A stretch of DNA of 64,000 nucleotides from Anseranas semipalmata (taxonomy: Eukaryota > Chordata > Aves > Anseriformes > Anseranatidae): NCBI GenBank assembly GCA_013399115.1, contig VXAA01006451.1, forward strand, positions 519,799 to 583,798. The letters are read 5' to 3'. The position numbers and the translations under genes are program-made. Below, one piece after another: positions 51,184 through 62,159 of the stretch; positions within the stretch are counted from its first letter, which is position 1, and each line of letters opens with the position of its first letter. The notes under the pieces were generated by a model, which did not search any database, was not told the DNA's origin, and worked only from the letters and a program-made list of their open reading frames with translations.

Positions 51184-51967
51184 CTAGTGAATACAGTCAA
51201 ATTTAGTTTAATGCTTCACTTGAAAGGATATATTTGAAACTACCTACCCATATTTTTAACATTGCTTTTCAGAGTTACAGGTGACATTATAACAGGTTTA
51301 GTAATTTAAAGAAATTAGATAAAAATTAAAATCCTGATACATTTAGCAAAAAAATTCAAAATAAATGAAGTATTAAACATCAAAATTAGTTTTACATCAT
51401 TTACAAAGATCAAAATGGAAGGTACCCCAGCACTGAAGAATCAGAACCCTGAACCTCAGTCTGTTGTAACAATTTTGATAGAAATACTCTATTTAAGATC
51501 TATTACCTGTGAAGTTAACACAACTGACATTTACTATTTATTGAAAATAAATTTAAGTCTAAATGCTTTCTGCTAATGATCTTTAAACACAGGTGCTGGA
51601 GGGCAAAATTGTCTAAAAAGTCAAATTACAATATGGCTTTCCCTCTAAAGATACCTACAGTGTTACCTATGCCCAATATGAAATTTTGCAGAAGGTAAAT
51701 ACCATTTTGCAATTGCAAATATTGGCAGGCAGAGCTACTACTTAGCAAGTTATAAGTTTATCCCTCCCCAGTATGAAAATCAAAAACAGAAGACATACTT
51801 TGATTACTAATATGCAACTAAAGCTAATTAGAAGTTTATTTTATTATCCTCAAAATCAGAACTACTTCTACTTCTCTTCTGCTATACCCTTTTTTCATAC
51901 ATTACCTGGCTTGACTGCAAGAAATTAAGAAATGTTAAAAAAAACACCACCACCACCACAAACTTAC

Positions 51968-52038
51968 CTATCAGCTATGCTGGATGGCTTGTCTCCAATA
52001 GGTACTAGCATTCCACCCCAAAGTGATGCTGAAAAAAC
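51968..52038 (-). CDS. SAMM50: SAMM50 exon 11 (barrel strands)
   Basis: 71-nt exon, 23 codons plus two bases, acceptor TTCTTGAAAG and donor GTAAGT. It reads VFSASLWGGMLVPIGDKPSS and then IAD, human residues 313-335, ending two bases into an Arg codon. The purine-rich AAAG acceptor follows a short T tract, and a seven-base A-rich tandem repeat lies directly upstream in the intron. Confidence 0.95.
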
Positions 52039-52056
52039 CTTTCAAGAAAAAAAGTT

Positions 52057-52085
52057 GTTTTTTGTTTTTTGTTTTTTGTTTTTTT
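52057..52085. repeat. (GTTTTTT)n microsatellite near SAMM50 exon 11
   Basis: Four units of GTTTTTT, the last extended. On the transcribed strand it is AAAAAAC repeats lying 17-47 bases upstream of the exon 11 acceptor, between the likely branch region and the short T tract. Confidence 0.9.
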
Positions 52086-53414
52086 ACTAATATGTATTAT
52101 TTAGTTTTCCTAAAAACAATATTAGTAACATTTCATTGCTTAGTAAAAGCAGAGCTCCCATTAGTCTGACAGAAAGCTACAGATGATCACTGTGCATGCG
52201 TGGATATCACACCTTCAGTAATTGTATTTTCAGGAAACTCTTGATCATTGCTGCCCTCTTTCTACATTATGCAGTGCTACATCTTGAAGTTTAAAGTAGG
52301 ACTTTTAAACCAAGTGCTACTTTCACAATAGCTAAAGGGAACACTCATCCAGCTCCTACTTTCTTACGAATTTTCATACCTTAAAATAAGACAACACCTG
52401 CTGACATAAATTACTCCTGGCAATTTTAAACCTGTCAGAGGCTAAGGCCAGCAAATAGCTACCAGTAATGTACAATTATTACCTGCCTGTAAATTAGCCT
52501 TATAATTAAATGAAACCATCTTCCACAACTCACTATATTGACATCAAATGCATATACATAATTACTGCTTATCGATACAGTAAGTCTTGGGAGCCAGACA
52601 CTATAATAAATGCATTTAATCATTTGCCCACTGTCTGTGTACAAAGTAGAAGTACTACTACCAAATGGTGAGATCTATTGGTAATAGCTAGGCTACAGGT
52701 GTTGGATAATTTCCCTAGTCTATAGCCCACTCCTGCTACCTTCTGCCCTGAGAATCCCCAGACACTTCCCCTGCCACAACCAGATGTGAACTCATCGTGA
52801 GGTACATGCGTATCTCGTTACACAGCACATGCAAAGGCCAGTTGCACACAAGTCCACACTCACGAACAATGGATCACATAAAATTATGTACACCTTATGA
52901 TGAGATTCGCTTCACTTTCATTCACAGTGTAGGCATATTAGTAGTCATGGAAAAGAAAAAAACCCTTTTTATGTAGCCAAGGAGTCATTAAATTACTTCG
53001 CAGCAGAATATGCTGTCTTGCTCAACTGAAGGTCAGCAAATATATATAAGATGACTAGAAGTACACTCATCAGGCAATGCCCTTTCTTCCATCACACAAG
53101 AGGTGCAAATACACTCATGTAATAAGAAAGGGGTATAGAAATTGCCTTAAAATGCCCTTTTATGTTGGCCTCACTGATCATTCACAAAACTTATTGCACA
53201 GTCTCTGCAGAATAAAAGCATGGAAGAGCAGACCAACAGTTCCTTACAGCATCAGTTGGTTAATATGTGCACTACACAAGTAGCTTTGAGTTTTTCAATT
53301 GCAGTGTTGGCATAACATTAACATTTTTCCAGTCTCCTAAAATTTCTTCATTATTCAATTATTTCTTAAAAAGCTATCAAGAGACAAAGATTGTCTTAAC
53401 TTTTTTTTTTTTTT

Positions 53415-53415
53415 N
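53415..53415. other. Single ambiguous base
   Basis: One N inside a T run of 18 bases in SAMM50 intron 10, probably an unresolved homopolymer. It touches no exon. Confidence 0.99.
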
Positions 53416-54531
53416 TTTTGAAAAAGTATGTTGGGGTAGAAATTATTGTAGCCTCTGATTTTTAAATATTCACAATGGAAGTTGCTCTTTAATTCCCCAC
53501 TCAGCTATCAGGAACATACTGCATCGTCTCCATGTGATAAAGAACATCGTTCTATACACAGACAGAAATATTTCTAAGACATAGAGAAATTCTTATTTCA
53601 GTAAGCAGAAAAATACCCATTTCTGCCTAATATTAGGTCTATACTGTTAAAGCTGCCTGGAACTTAAGACCTCTATGTTCTCATGAGAAGCTGGAATACA
53701 CAAAGCATCAACTTGATGAGAATCCAGTGTAGTTTCCTCTGAAGTGAATCTAGTTGGTGTACACAAGAACTGCTCTGCCATCCAAACCAAGACATCGTAA
53801 TGGGGGATGAAACAGGAATTTGCTTCAAAACTGCACCGTGACTCCAAACCAAAGTACTAATGTAGTCACCAGACCATAAAATGTGCTCTGCCTTCAGTGT
53901 GGCAGACTGGAGTCTAATACAAACTTCTTATGCTTCCATGTATCTTTCTTATTGGAACTTAAATCGTTCATTGTGCACAAATACAAGTAAGTTCAAAATG
54001 TTGTAGTGCAAGCTTAGTGTTGTAGTGAAATCAGCTTTCCACTACTTCCCAATAATTTTATATAGAAGAAATAATTACCATATAATACATGCTACGATTC
54101 CAAAATTAGTAGTCACATATTCATAATTTACAATGACAAAAGTAAACTAAACCAAGACTAGCCAGACTGTACATAAGCAGGTGAAAAGACAGAACACAGG
54201 CTGTAGTAAGTTTTTCAAAAATCACTCTAACAAAAGATTACAAAGAACAGACATCCCCAACATTCCTTCTGAAAGGAAACTAGTTCCTATGGTTAACTGT
54301 CAGACAAGTCCTTCTTTCCAAACCGTCTACTTCTCAAGTGACTGTACATGGCAGGAACGTCAGGTTAAAAATAAGAGTATTTCACTTCCAAAAACACAAA
54401 TCAAGGTATCTACACCATTCATCTTTCACTTCCATCATTTTTTTCTAGTCCATGGTGAAAAATCATCATAAGACACAGATTCAATAACCTCATTTGTTAA
54501 CTAAATTACTAAAATATGTTAAAAAAATTAC

Positions 54532-54618
54532 CGAATCCCAGAGAAGTTGCTTATTCAACTGAAATTCAAAGTCCTCTTTTAGAAAGCTCACATCTCCACC
54601 TGTATAGCCAGCCAACTC
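54532..54618 (-). CDS. SAMM50: SAMM50 exon 10 (barrel strands)
   Basis: 87-nt phase-0 exon, 29 codons, acceptor CTTTGCAG and donor GTAATT. It reads [20 protein letters not shown] and then LNKQLLWDS, human residues 284-312. Human has ELQLNKQLIFDS at the end, so LLWDS is a small local difference. Confidence 0.96.
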
Positions 54619-55160
54619 CTGCAAAGACAGAAATTTAAAGTTGTAAAGGATATTACATGTTTCTTCCCACACAAAATTCATCATGTCTGCACCAGCGTAA
54701 GCAGTGTTTTCTGCATAAGAAACACAGACACTGGATACTGAGACAAATTAATTTTGGACCAATGAAAAAACACGCATGACCCTACAAACTTTTCTCTCCC
54801 TCAAACACTAAGTAAGGCTATTGCTTTCTAAACCATTTTGTAAATGAGGGCACAATAGAATGGAGCTTGAAAATTCAGCACCTGAAATCAAACCTCTTGT
54901 TATATTTACCTAGGAACCGAGAAGATTTCATATATACTAAAGCAGGGCTGAAGAACCAAAGACAAACTTTATAAGTAGCAATATGACCACAGTCTGGTAG
55001 CTTTATGGTGTAGTGATAGAAAACAGAAGACTAATACCTACAGTTGAGTGTAGATACTGTCAGTGATAACACATCTCAGCTAATAAATAAATTAGTGCTA
55101 ACTGCGAGAAACCAGCTGCACTGTTTGGCCAACAGTATACAAATAAAAATTTGCTTCCAT

Positions 55161-55179
55161 AAAAAAAAAAAAAAAAAAA
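55161..55179. repeat. A homopolymer, 19 bases
   Basis: A run in SAMM50 intron 9, about 160 bases from exon 9. No poly-A-tailed element body is recognised upstream. Confidence 0.9.
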
Positions 55180-55338
55180 TCATGATTTTTAAAAGTAACT
55201 GCTGGTCCTCACTGTATCCTAGTCAATTTACAATTAATTTAACTTTAGACACTTTTATGAACATTAGTTAGACGAAATAAGAGTTACTCAAACACACATA
55301 AGATAATATCCAGTTATGTAAAAATGATTTAATACTAC

Positions 55339-55410
55339 CTGATTAATTTTCAGCAAAGCACCCCGTCTTGGCAAGATTGAGGAGTTCCGGGAATCAATTA
55401 CCATGGCATG
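55339..55410 (-). CDS. SAMM50: SAMM50 exon 9 (barrel strands)
   Basis: 72-nt phase-0 exon, 24 codons, acceptor TTCTTTTCAG and donor GTAGTA. It reads [20 protein letters not shown] and then KINQ, human residues 260-283, a hallmark Omp85 stretch with the [12 protein letters not shown] turn. It differs from human by one conservative change (Ile for Val near the end). Confidence 0.97.
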
Positions 55411-55610
55411 CTGAAAAGAATCAACCAATCATTTTTCAGTTCTCTTATCTATTGAATACCACAGAGTGACACTATTATTTTCCATCAAAACCTGTGCGCA
55501 CAGTGAAGACAACTACAGCTCCCGATAAGGCTTGTGTAGCTCCATGGATATGGGAGCAATATTCCTACAGACTAATGTAGTTATGACTTTCAAGGCCACA
55601 TCACATGTAT

Positions 55611-55677
55611 ACAATATATACAATATATACTATATATACACACACACACACACATACACACACACATATAATATATA
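55611..55677. repeat. TA/CA microsatellite
   Basis: Mixed AATATATAC, (CA)n and ATATA repeats, about 67 bases, in SAMM50 intron 8. It is likely length-polymorphic. Confidence 0.92.
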
Positions 55678-56194
55678 AAGATACAATTTTTGGCCATGGT
55701 ACACACCAGAAATACAGCAGCAACAATGCCTCAGTATGTATCACCAATTTTGTGACAGTAGCCTGTAAATAGTTTATCTCCTACAATGTGACCTACAGAT
55801 CAAAGGTGACAAGCAATCAAAAATTGCTATAGGAAACAGTATTTAGAAACACTATAGCATCTCTAGGATGAGGAACATTACCGATCCTGTCTTCTACAAA
55901 GGAAGATAATGCTGCAAAAATAGGTGTCAGATGACAGGAGGTTCTTTAACACAGCCCCCAAGAAAGAACAGGCCAGCCTATACAACATTCAAAATGCAAC
56001 AGTCGACTTCAAAAAACATGTTTTCTCTTTGGACCTCCCGGATGACTCTGTGTGAATGACCAAGCACAGCAGAAGACATTTGAAGTAAAATATACTATCT
56101 ACTAAGCAAGACAAAAAACTCCTTTGGAATTGTTCATAAATACGAGATTACTCAAAATAACACATGCCCAGTTTAAAATGGGTAAAAGCCTTAC

Positions 56195-56323
56195 AGAGAG
56201 GGAAGATTTAAGAGAGTGTCCACTTTCTTCTCGAACAGAAAAGGATGCTGTTCTAGCAAGGCAGCCAAGCTCTCTCCACACACCCTCCCACTTCAGTGTG
56301 TGATTGGTCTTCCAGATTGGAAA
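56195..56323 (-). CDS. SAMM50: SAMM50 exon 8 (barrel strands)
   Basis: 129-nt phase-0 exon, 43 codons, donor GTAAGG. It reads [40 protein letters not shown] and SLS, human residues 217-259. The acceptor is TTTTGGTAG, preceded by a TTTTTC-type microsatellite that supplies the whole polypyrimidine tract. The exon is in a short open frame and would be missed by ORF-based reading; the flanking phases require it. Confidence 0.95.
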
Positions 56324-56328
56324 CTACC

Positions 56329-56330
56329 AA

Positions 56331-56361
<31 letters not shown>

Positions 56362-56372
56362 GAAAGAGAGAG
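56329..56372. repeat. AAAAAG/GA microsatellite at SAMM50 exon 8 acceptor
   Basis: About five AAAAAG-type units followed by AAAGAAAGAGAGAGA. On the transcribed strand this is CTCTCTCTTTCTTT and then TTTTTC units, directly before TTTTGGTAG and exon 8, so the repeat is the polypyrimidine tract. Confidence 0.9.
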
Positions 56373-56516
56373 AATCAAGTAAGACAAAGACAATTTTGCT
56401 ATAAAATTAAAACAAACGTTTCCCTGAAAAGTCTCTCTCTCTCAAGCTTATTTATACATGAGTATAATGTATGTGAGTATGCTTTTTCTTTCCAAACTTC
56501 TTGGATCAGAGGGAAA

Positions 56517-56552
56517 TAATTTTTCATTTTGGAGTAATTTTTCATTTTGGAG
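56517..56552. repeat. 18-bp perfect tandem duplication
   Basis: Two copies of TAATTTTTCATTTTGGAG in SAMM50 intron 7. Confidence 0.95.
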
Positions 56553-56944
56553 CTCTCTCCAACCAAGAGAGCTTCTCCAAGTAGGTGTATACTATCTGAA
56601 CTATACCAAATGAAAAATATCTTTAACTGTATTGATACAGTGAGTGAGGCAACCACCTGCCTTTCTAAATGGTGCTTTAAACATTAAAAATTTGGAGAAC
56701 ACCACATTGGCATTTTTATATGGCAAAAATAAAATTACATTCTAAGAAACAGACTTACAATGTATTACCTCTGTCATTTTAAAATTGTTGACCTTTTTCA
56801 AATAATGACAAATTTGTCCTGTGCACAAGTAAAAGCGTTTCAGTCACTTTTCATAAAGTAAAGCAAATATTTGTGAAAACCAACTGTGACCTGAATTAAA
56901 TGTAAATGAAGCTTGTGTTCCACAAACATCTCTGCTACACTTAC

Positions 56945-57032
56945 ATTAAATTCTGTTGATATTCCTCTATCGGTTTCACGTAGAGAGCTCCAAGGGAACT
57001 GTCCAGTTACTTTATACAGGTTAACTGAAAAA
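56945..57032 (-). CDS. SAMM50: SAMM50 exon 7 (barrel strands)
   Basis: 88-nt exon, one base plus 29 codons, acceptor TGTTTCAG and donor GTAAGT. After the split Asn it reads [20 protein letters not shown] and then DRGISTEFN, human residues 187-216. The human sequence has MSAEYS at the end where this bird has ISTEFN. Intron 6 between this exon and exon 6 is only 222 bases, the shortest intron in the gene. Confidence 0.96.
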
Positions 57033-57254
57033 CTGAAACACAACATTACTGGTAGATTTGAAAGTGAAACTATTTTAGTAGGTGGAATTTTACATTATCA
57101 CAAAAAAAAAATTAAGAAACCAGATCTGCTACATTACTTTAAGACTAACAGACCCTCAGCAAAGGAATAATTTTAATTATTACTCAATTAAAGATCTCAC
57201 TAATTGTTTTATATTTCTTCATTAAAAAAAGAAATACTCAAATGCATTGCCTAC

Positions 57255-57385
57255 TTTCTTTCAAATTTTCCAGGCTGTGGTTTGAAGAACGACAGGCCGT
57301 ATGAAGTTTCCTTTGTTCCATAGGAGAACTGGAAGGTTACCTTTTCTGCACGTCCAAAGAGATTGGGGAACTTGAGCCCAAGTAC
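57255..57385 (-). CDS. SAMM50: SAMM50 exon 6 (barrel strands)
   Basis: 131-nt exon, 43 codons plus two bases, acceptor TTATGTAG and donor GTAGGC. It reads [40 protein letters not shown] and FER, human residues 144-186. These are alternating-pattern barrel strands. Substitutions are mild (KFPNLF for KLPNLL, PGK for PGN). The two trailing A bases join the first T of the next exon to make Asn. Confidence 0.96.
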
Positions 57386-57635
57386 CTACATAAATTAGAA
57401 AAGCAAAAAAACATTACATATAGTTTGCTAAGTTGCATCTTAATCATATGCTGAAGACATGCACATCTACCCTAAGAATGAGAAATGAAGGCATTAAAAA
57501 ATACTTGTAACTGAACGTGTTTTTCTTGTAAATTAGGTTTCTCTTTGCACTGGCAGCAGCAGCCATCACAACAGCACAAGTTACAGTCAGCATCATCATC
57601 CAATTTTTAGTGCTGTCCAGTACCTGCTGACATAA

Positions 57636-58061
57636 TCTGCATTCTCACTGTACCATCAGTACTGCTATTATTTCAAGCAAATTTTCCCAGACAGTCTGGA
57701 AGCGTGGAAGAATACATCTCTGGCAACTGCAGACTTTCCAGCTGATCATCAGGAGAACCACCTGCCAGGTAGGGTTCATGGGAACCACAGCAATAAGCCA
57801 ATGGAAAATTATCAATACAGAGCCACTCCCTGGTATTTTTGTTTTGAGGAACAAGATATTTTTGCAATCGGTCCCGATGGCAGTTCAACATACCATTACA
57901 ATTTTCCAGAAACTGCAGTTAAACGTTTGCCTGTTCATACAAAAATTCCCTGTATCCCATTGACAGCACTTGACCCTTTGGCAGAAGGGATGGAACAGGT
58001 CTCCCTCAATTGCAGATACATCCAGGACTGTTCTGTTGTTGTGCGTGCTAGTTTAAAGTAA
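57636..58061 (+). other. Unidentified open frame in SAMM50 intron 5 (antisense)
   Basis: 141 codons are open on the plus strand after a TAA at 57,633-57,635 and end at TAA 58,059-58,061; the first Met is at 57,801 (86 codons). Residue use looks protein-like (for example EEQDIFAIGPDGSSTYHYNF and TALDPLAEGMEQVSL), and upstream of the TAA the same frame is open again to 57,537, with a His/Ser-rich run. AATAAA occurs at 58,231. It could be a decayed retrocopy, an unannotated exon or chance. I do not recognise the family. The minus-strand reading of the same region is not SAMM50. Confidence 0.25.
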
Positions 58062-58426
58062 CTTTTAAAAGCTATCAAAACCTGATTGTCTTTGTCTAAC
58101 AGCTATCAGAAGGAAATCAGTCACCTGAACTTTGTGATGGTGGCTACTGTGCAATTAGAAACCACTAATCCAAAGGGCTATTAGTACAAAATATTACACC
58201 AACAGGCTTCAAACGAATTTAAGGGATTAGAATAAATGTCAAATCAATTTAACTCTTGAAGAAACAATCTCTGCTGCCAAAACTAGTGTATACATGAACC
58301 ATGCTTTTATATCATTCAAACGTTTTACTTCTCTGTAACAAATTAAAATTAAATTGAAAGGGATGATGAGTACAAAAAGAGAAACCAAGGTAGCTTTCAG
58401 ACTGTTTTCAAATGCACTAGAACCAA

Positions 58427-58532
58427 GTACTGGGTTTATGTGGCAAGATTTTCATAGCAGGGGGGCTGCATGGGCAGTCTCACTGAGAGGAGACCAGGAG
58501 CTGCCCCAGGTCGGATAAGAGCCAGTTCCAGT
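58427..58532 (+). mobile_element. Fragment of the second LTR family
   Basis: About 105 bases matching the first ~105 bases of the LTR at 16.7 kb: TACTGGGTTTATGTGGCAAG, a GGGGGGCTGCA run, then CAGGAGCTGCCCCAGGTCGG and ending GAGCCAGTTCCAG. The remainder of the LTR is not recognised to its right, so this is a truncated copy. It lies in SAMM50 intron 5. Confidence 0.72.
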
Positions 58533-59462
58533 AGAACTCCACAACCAGCTTCATTCAGACTATGATATCCTGGGCATTGTTCTCAGTGGCAGAGCTGCAC
58601 AAGCATTTCTCAACTTGCTTGGTTCCTATTCTACCTGCACTCACAAAACACCATTACCTGACTCATGCAGTATCTTTTCCAGGTTAAAAATACTTCTAAG
58701 AAGAAAAAGATGAGTCCCTTGATCTGGCTTATCCACCAGGCTCAGGAAGAGCTGCACTGTGCACATGAGAAGGCACAATGGGTGCAGGAATGAGCACATG
58801 AAAGCAGGATCTACTTAAACTAGTACTACTGTTAAAATCATGTTAACAGAACAACAGTATGGCTGTTACTTTTTGTGTCAGTTGGTAAATATTTCTCACA
58901 CAAGATTTTAATCTGATGCATTCTTAAGTGAATCAAATGGAAATAAGTTCCACAGTTTATATGGTCATGGAAAACCTAGCATTCTGTAGCCCAGAATAAC
59001 CAGTACTGGGCTAAAATAAGTGAAAAACAAGAACAATTTCTAAGTCAACCTAAAGCATTCTCATTGAGAAGAAAAAACATTTAAATAGATCTAATAGAAG
59101 CTAGATGTCAAACTGCTTACTGGTCTCTCTAGTAGATAAAACATCTTAAATACTATCAATAAATAACTGAAGTCATTTTAAGAATTAAAAAAAATTAACA
59201 TACTGAGGTGGAATAACTGAGTTGTGTTTATACAACATTCTTCCCTACCGCAAAACGTGCTTTTGCTGAATGAAAGCCTGACTAACACAAAGGCTCTTTA
59301 TAGACAAAAGTCTGACAAAGCCTTAGTAAAGATGGATCAAGAAAATAATTTGGCTTGGATCAAGTCCTCCCTTATCTAATCATCAAATTCCTTGCTAGGT
59401 TTGAAACATGAAAGTAAGAGGAATATCAACGGGAATTAATAATTATTTGAAATGATCCATAC

Positions 59463-59569
59463 CATGCTGCCTTCATTGTTGCCAACCATAGTGTTATAGC
59501 TTCCAGTTAGTCGTCTCAATTCTGTTACCTCAAACGTTACATCTAAACCATTTGGAAGGGCGTCATCTC
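59463..59569 (-). CDS. SAMM50: SAMM50 exon 5 (end of POTRA, entry to barrel)
   Basis: 107-nt exon, acceptor TATTTAG and donor GTATGG. It completes the split Gly and reads [20 protein letters not shown] then [15 protein letters not shown], human residues 108-143. The first part ends the POTRA domain; the [13 protein letters not shown] stretch leads into the first barrel strand. It is identical to human across nearly all residues. Confidence 0.97.
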
Positions 59570-59715
59570 CTAAATAAATAAAAAACATTATCTCCAGAGA
59601 GCTACTTGAAAAATAAACAAACAAACACAGACAGAAGATTACTTGAATTTTTTGAAAACTGGTTGAATTTGATGATAATAAAAAACCTACATTACAAAGA
59701 AAAACAGCTTGAGAA

Positions 59716-59916
59716 AAAGATGGTGACGGGTCTAGAGGGCAAGACGTATGAGGAAGGGAAGCGGTCACAGCACCAAGCCTGCTGGAGTTCAAGAAGCATT
59801 TGGACAACGCTCTCAGACATCTGGTATGATTTTTGGGTGGTCCTGTGTAGAGCCAGCAGTTGGACTCAATGATCCTTGTGGGTTCCTTCCAACTCAAGAT
59901 ATTGTATGGTTCTGAG
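59716..59916 (+). mobile_element. CR1 LINE 3' end with a large internal deletion
   Basis: Starts AAGATGGTGACGGGTCTAGA and GGCAAGACGTATGAGGAAGG, matching 13,818-13,858 of the other plus-strand CR1, then jumps at about 59,756 to AAGCGGTCACAGCACCAAGC, matching 14,096 onward. It ends CTCAATGATCCTTGTGGGTT and GATATTGTATGGTTCTGA. Relative to the longer copy about 235 bases are missing. It lies in SAMM50 intron 4. Confidence 0.85.
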
Positions 59917-60933
59917 ATGTCGTTTGGCTGTGCGTGCAGAATTTGGTTCAAACAAAGCATGGCTGGCTTTAATCATCAACATGTTAGTTTAATTATGAAC
60001 TAGCAAGATTTGTTACCTAGCCACGAAGAACAAAGATGTACACAAATTCTTATGTTAGAAAAAACAGAAATTAAAGTAGTCCAGACATGGCAAGAATAAT
60101 GCTGTCACTAGAGCAGAGCTCCCAGCACTTTGCAGCTAAGTGCTGAACAACAGAAACTGCACAGTTCCCCTGGGGCTCTGGCTGAGGCACCTGCTCCAAA
60201 ACACAGCTGTCAAGGGTACCTAATTCTGCTTGAAGCAACTGGGACAGCAGCCCATCGTTAGCAGCCTGTGGGACTGCGCTGTTTCCTTCTCAATAATGCC
60301 ACTTTTCTTCTGCTGAAAAGAACACCAAGGTTGCAAAGCAACCACAAGACTGGAAATGCCAACAGAGCCTTAACGAGCAACCTGCACACACTCAGCTGCC
60401 CCATATATGTATAAGCTCATTTTTAATCACAAGCACTGATATAATTACTAGTAATTTCCATCAAGCACAACAAATGTGCTGATTTAACGTCACTTAGGTG
60501 ATGTGCAATACATGGAAGTACAGGAAGTATTTTCAAAGCCTTTCCTCAAGTGTTTATCCTTCCTCTGAAAATTTAGATTAAGGGAAGTGTACTGTAATTA
60601 TTTCAGTATTGGAAATTCATTCGTTTTTGCATGTATACAAGTAATAGTTATACACATACACATATATGTATCTACAGGCAAATGCATCTTTTTCACATGG
60701 ATAATGGATGTAGACACATACATTCTGACACATAGCACACCTATGTGTATACCTAAAATATACAAAGCTTTCCAATATATCTTTGTAAGTTATACACAAA
60801 AGTGTAAGTTATATAAGTAAGTTATATACACAAAAAATGTCCAACCTATAACACAGGGAAATGTACATTATAAGCAGGCATGTGTCTACATGTATATGAG
60901 AAAAAAGGTGAGGATTAATGAGGCAATACATAC

Positions 60934-61021
60934 CTTGACAGGTATCAATCAGAACCTCTACTTGTCTAAAGATTCCTAGACGAAGCAACTTTTCACGAGC
61001 TTCATGTGATTTTCTCATTAC
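60934..61021 (-). CDS. SAMM50: SAMM50 exon 4 (POTRA domain, middle)
   Basis: 88-nt exon, 29 codons plus one base, acceptor CCTGTAG and donor GTATGT. It reads [20 protein letters not shown] and then VEVLIDTCQ, human residues 79-107. This is the helix-strand part of the POTRA fold and one of the best conserved pieces of the protein. It ends one base into a Gly codon that the next exon completes. Confidence 0.97.
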
Positions 61022-62057
61022 CTACAGGATGAGATAAGTAGCTCAGACTTTCTTTCTAAGTCAGCTTAGTAAAAATAACTAGGATAAAATAGTTAAGATG
61101 CTGCTAAGTCAGGCAATATTCACTAATTTTGTATACAAAGACATACATATGTGCTTTCAAAATAGATCACAACCACTTTAACACTCAAATCTGTACAGAA
61201 ATTAAACCCAGAGCATCTGGCTCGATTTCCTACCTAGCTTGCATCCTAAATGTTAGAATACTTAAACCTATTATTCAAATTGGTTTCAGCACTTAAATCT
61301 TATACACCTATTTACTGGACCCATGCTTTTGACAAAAACAAAACAAACACACACCCTAATGTATTTAAATCTAGACTGGTTTACAGGTAGAGTCTTGATG
61401 ACTCCTTTGCAGTTCTTACAGTCCTAAAAGCAAACATGCCTAAATAAAAAGCTGGCATGCACACTTTGCATATAATTTCACACATACATTTTTTTTCTGC
61501 CCCAACTGGAGATAAAACCCAGTGAATTTCATGATGAACTTTGTAGCGTAACCAAGCACTACAAGGGTTACACATACTCAGAAAACACATACAAAACAAG
61601 AATTTTGTCTGCATGGTGCAATTGACCTGCACAGCCGGAGCAAGATAATTTATTGCCAGATGCACTCCAGAAGAAATCACCACCTAAAATTGCAAGGACA
61701 TCCAACCTAACTTACACTTTCATCCACTGTGGAGTCTGGCACAGGTCATTTGTGATGAGCTCCAATGACTTTTCTTAAGGAAATTAATTGGAAGTGACAC
61801 CTATGCAGTTAGCAATTCTCAAACAGGAACAATGAAGCTGTCCACCATCTCATAATGTCTTTGAGCTGAATACATCAGAAAGAACAGTATCTGCCAGTAT
61901 TACATATTCAAGTTTGTCTTCCATATGACAAGTTTAGAACCATCACAAAATTTGGCAAAGTTGCCTCATGTCTGAGGAGAGTAGCCCAATGCAGGAAAAG
62001 ACAAAATCATAACCCAAATTTTTAAATAGTAGGTCTGTTATTCACTACAGTACTTAC

Positions 62058-62159
62058 ATCGATGAGATTTTTAGCCTTGAAAACATCAGAGATTTCATAC
62101 ATGATAATGTCATCTTTGGTCCTTCCAAGTCCATCAAAGTGCACATGCTGAACGACCAC
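62058..62159 (-). CDS. SAMM50: SAMM50 exon 3 (POTRA domain, first half)
   Basis: 102-nt phase-0 exon, 34 codons, acceptor ACATTTAG and donor GTAAGT. It reads [20 protein letters not shown] and then [14 protein letters not shown], human residues 45-78, the first strand and helix of the single POTRA domain. The human segment has ICEIGDVF where this has MYEISDVF. Confidence 0.96.

Larger units (their letters stand above)
47438..51967 (-). other. SAMM50 introns 11-14
   Basis: Introns of 817, 1,501, 1,071 and 784 bases. Intron 13 (48,397-49,897) carries the solo LTR with the nested CR1 fragment. In the other three I see only AT-rich sequence and short A runs (50,725-50,738). Confidence 0.85.
52039..57254 (-). 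other. SAMM50 introns 6-10
   Basis: Intron 10 (52,039-54,531) is 2.5 kb and has the GTTTTTT repeat, a T run with one N and no recognised element. Introns 9, 8 and 7 are 720, 784 and 621 bases and hold the A run, the TA/CA microsatellite, the AAAAAG repeat and the 18-bp duplication. Intron 6 is 222 bases. Confidence 0.85.
57386..59462 (-). other. SAMM50 intron 5
   Basis: A 2.1-kb intron holding the unidentified plus-strand open frame (57.6-58.06 kb) and the LTR fragment at 58.4 kb. Confidence 0.85.

Noticed and set aside
55611..55677. Possible CRISPR-like or other structured array
   Set aside because: It is a plain TA/CA microsatellite. There are no spaced identical repeats anywhere in the window, and the genome is avian.
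60640..60840. Repeated TATACACA words as a possible regulatory array
   Set aside because: Irregular spacing and pure AT/CA composition; best read as decayed simple repeat in SAMM50 intron 4.
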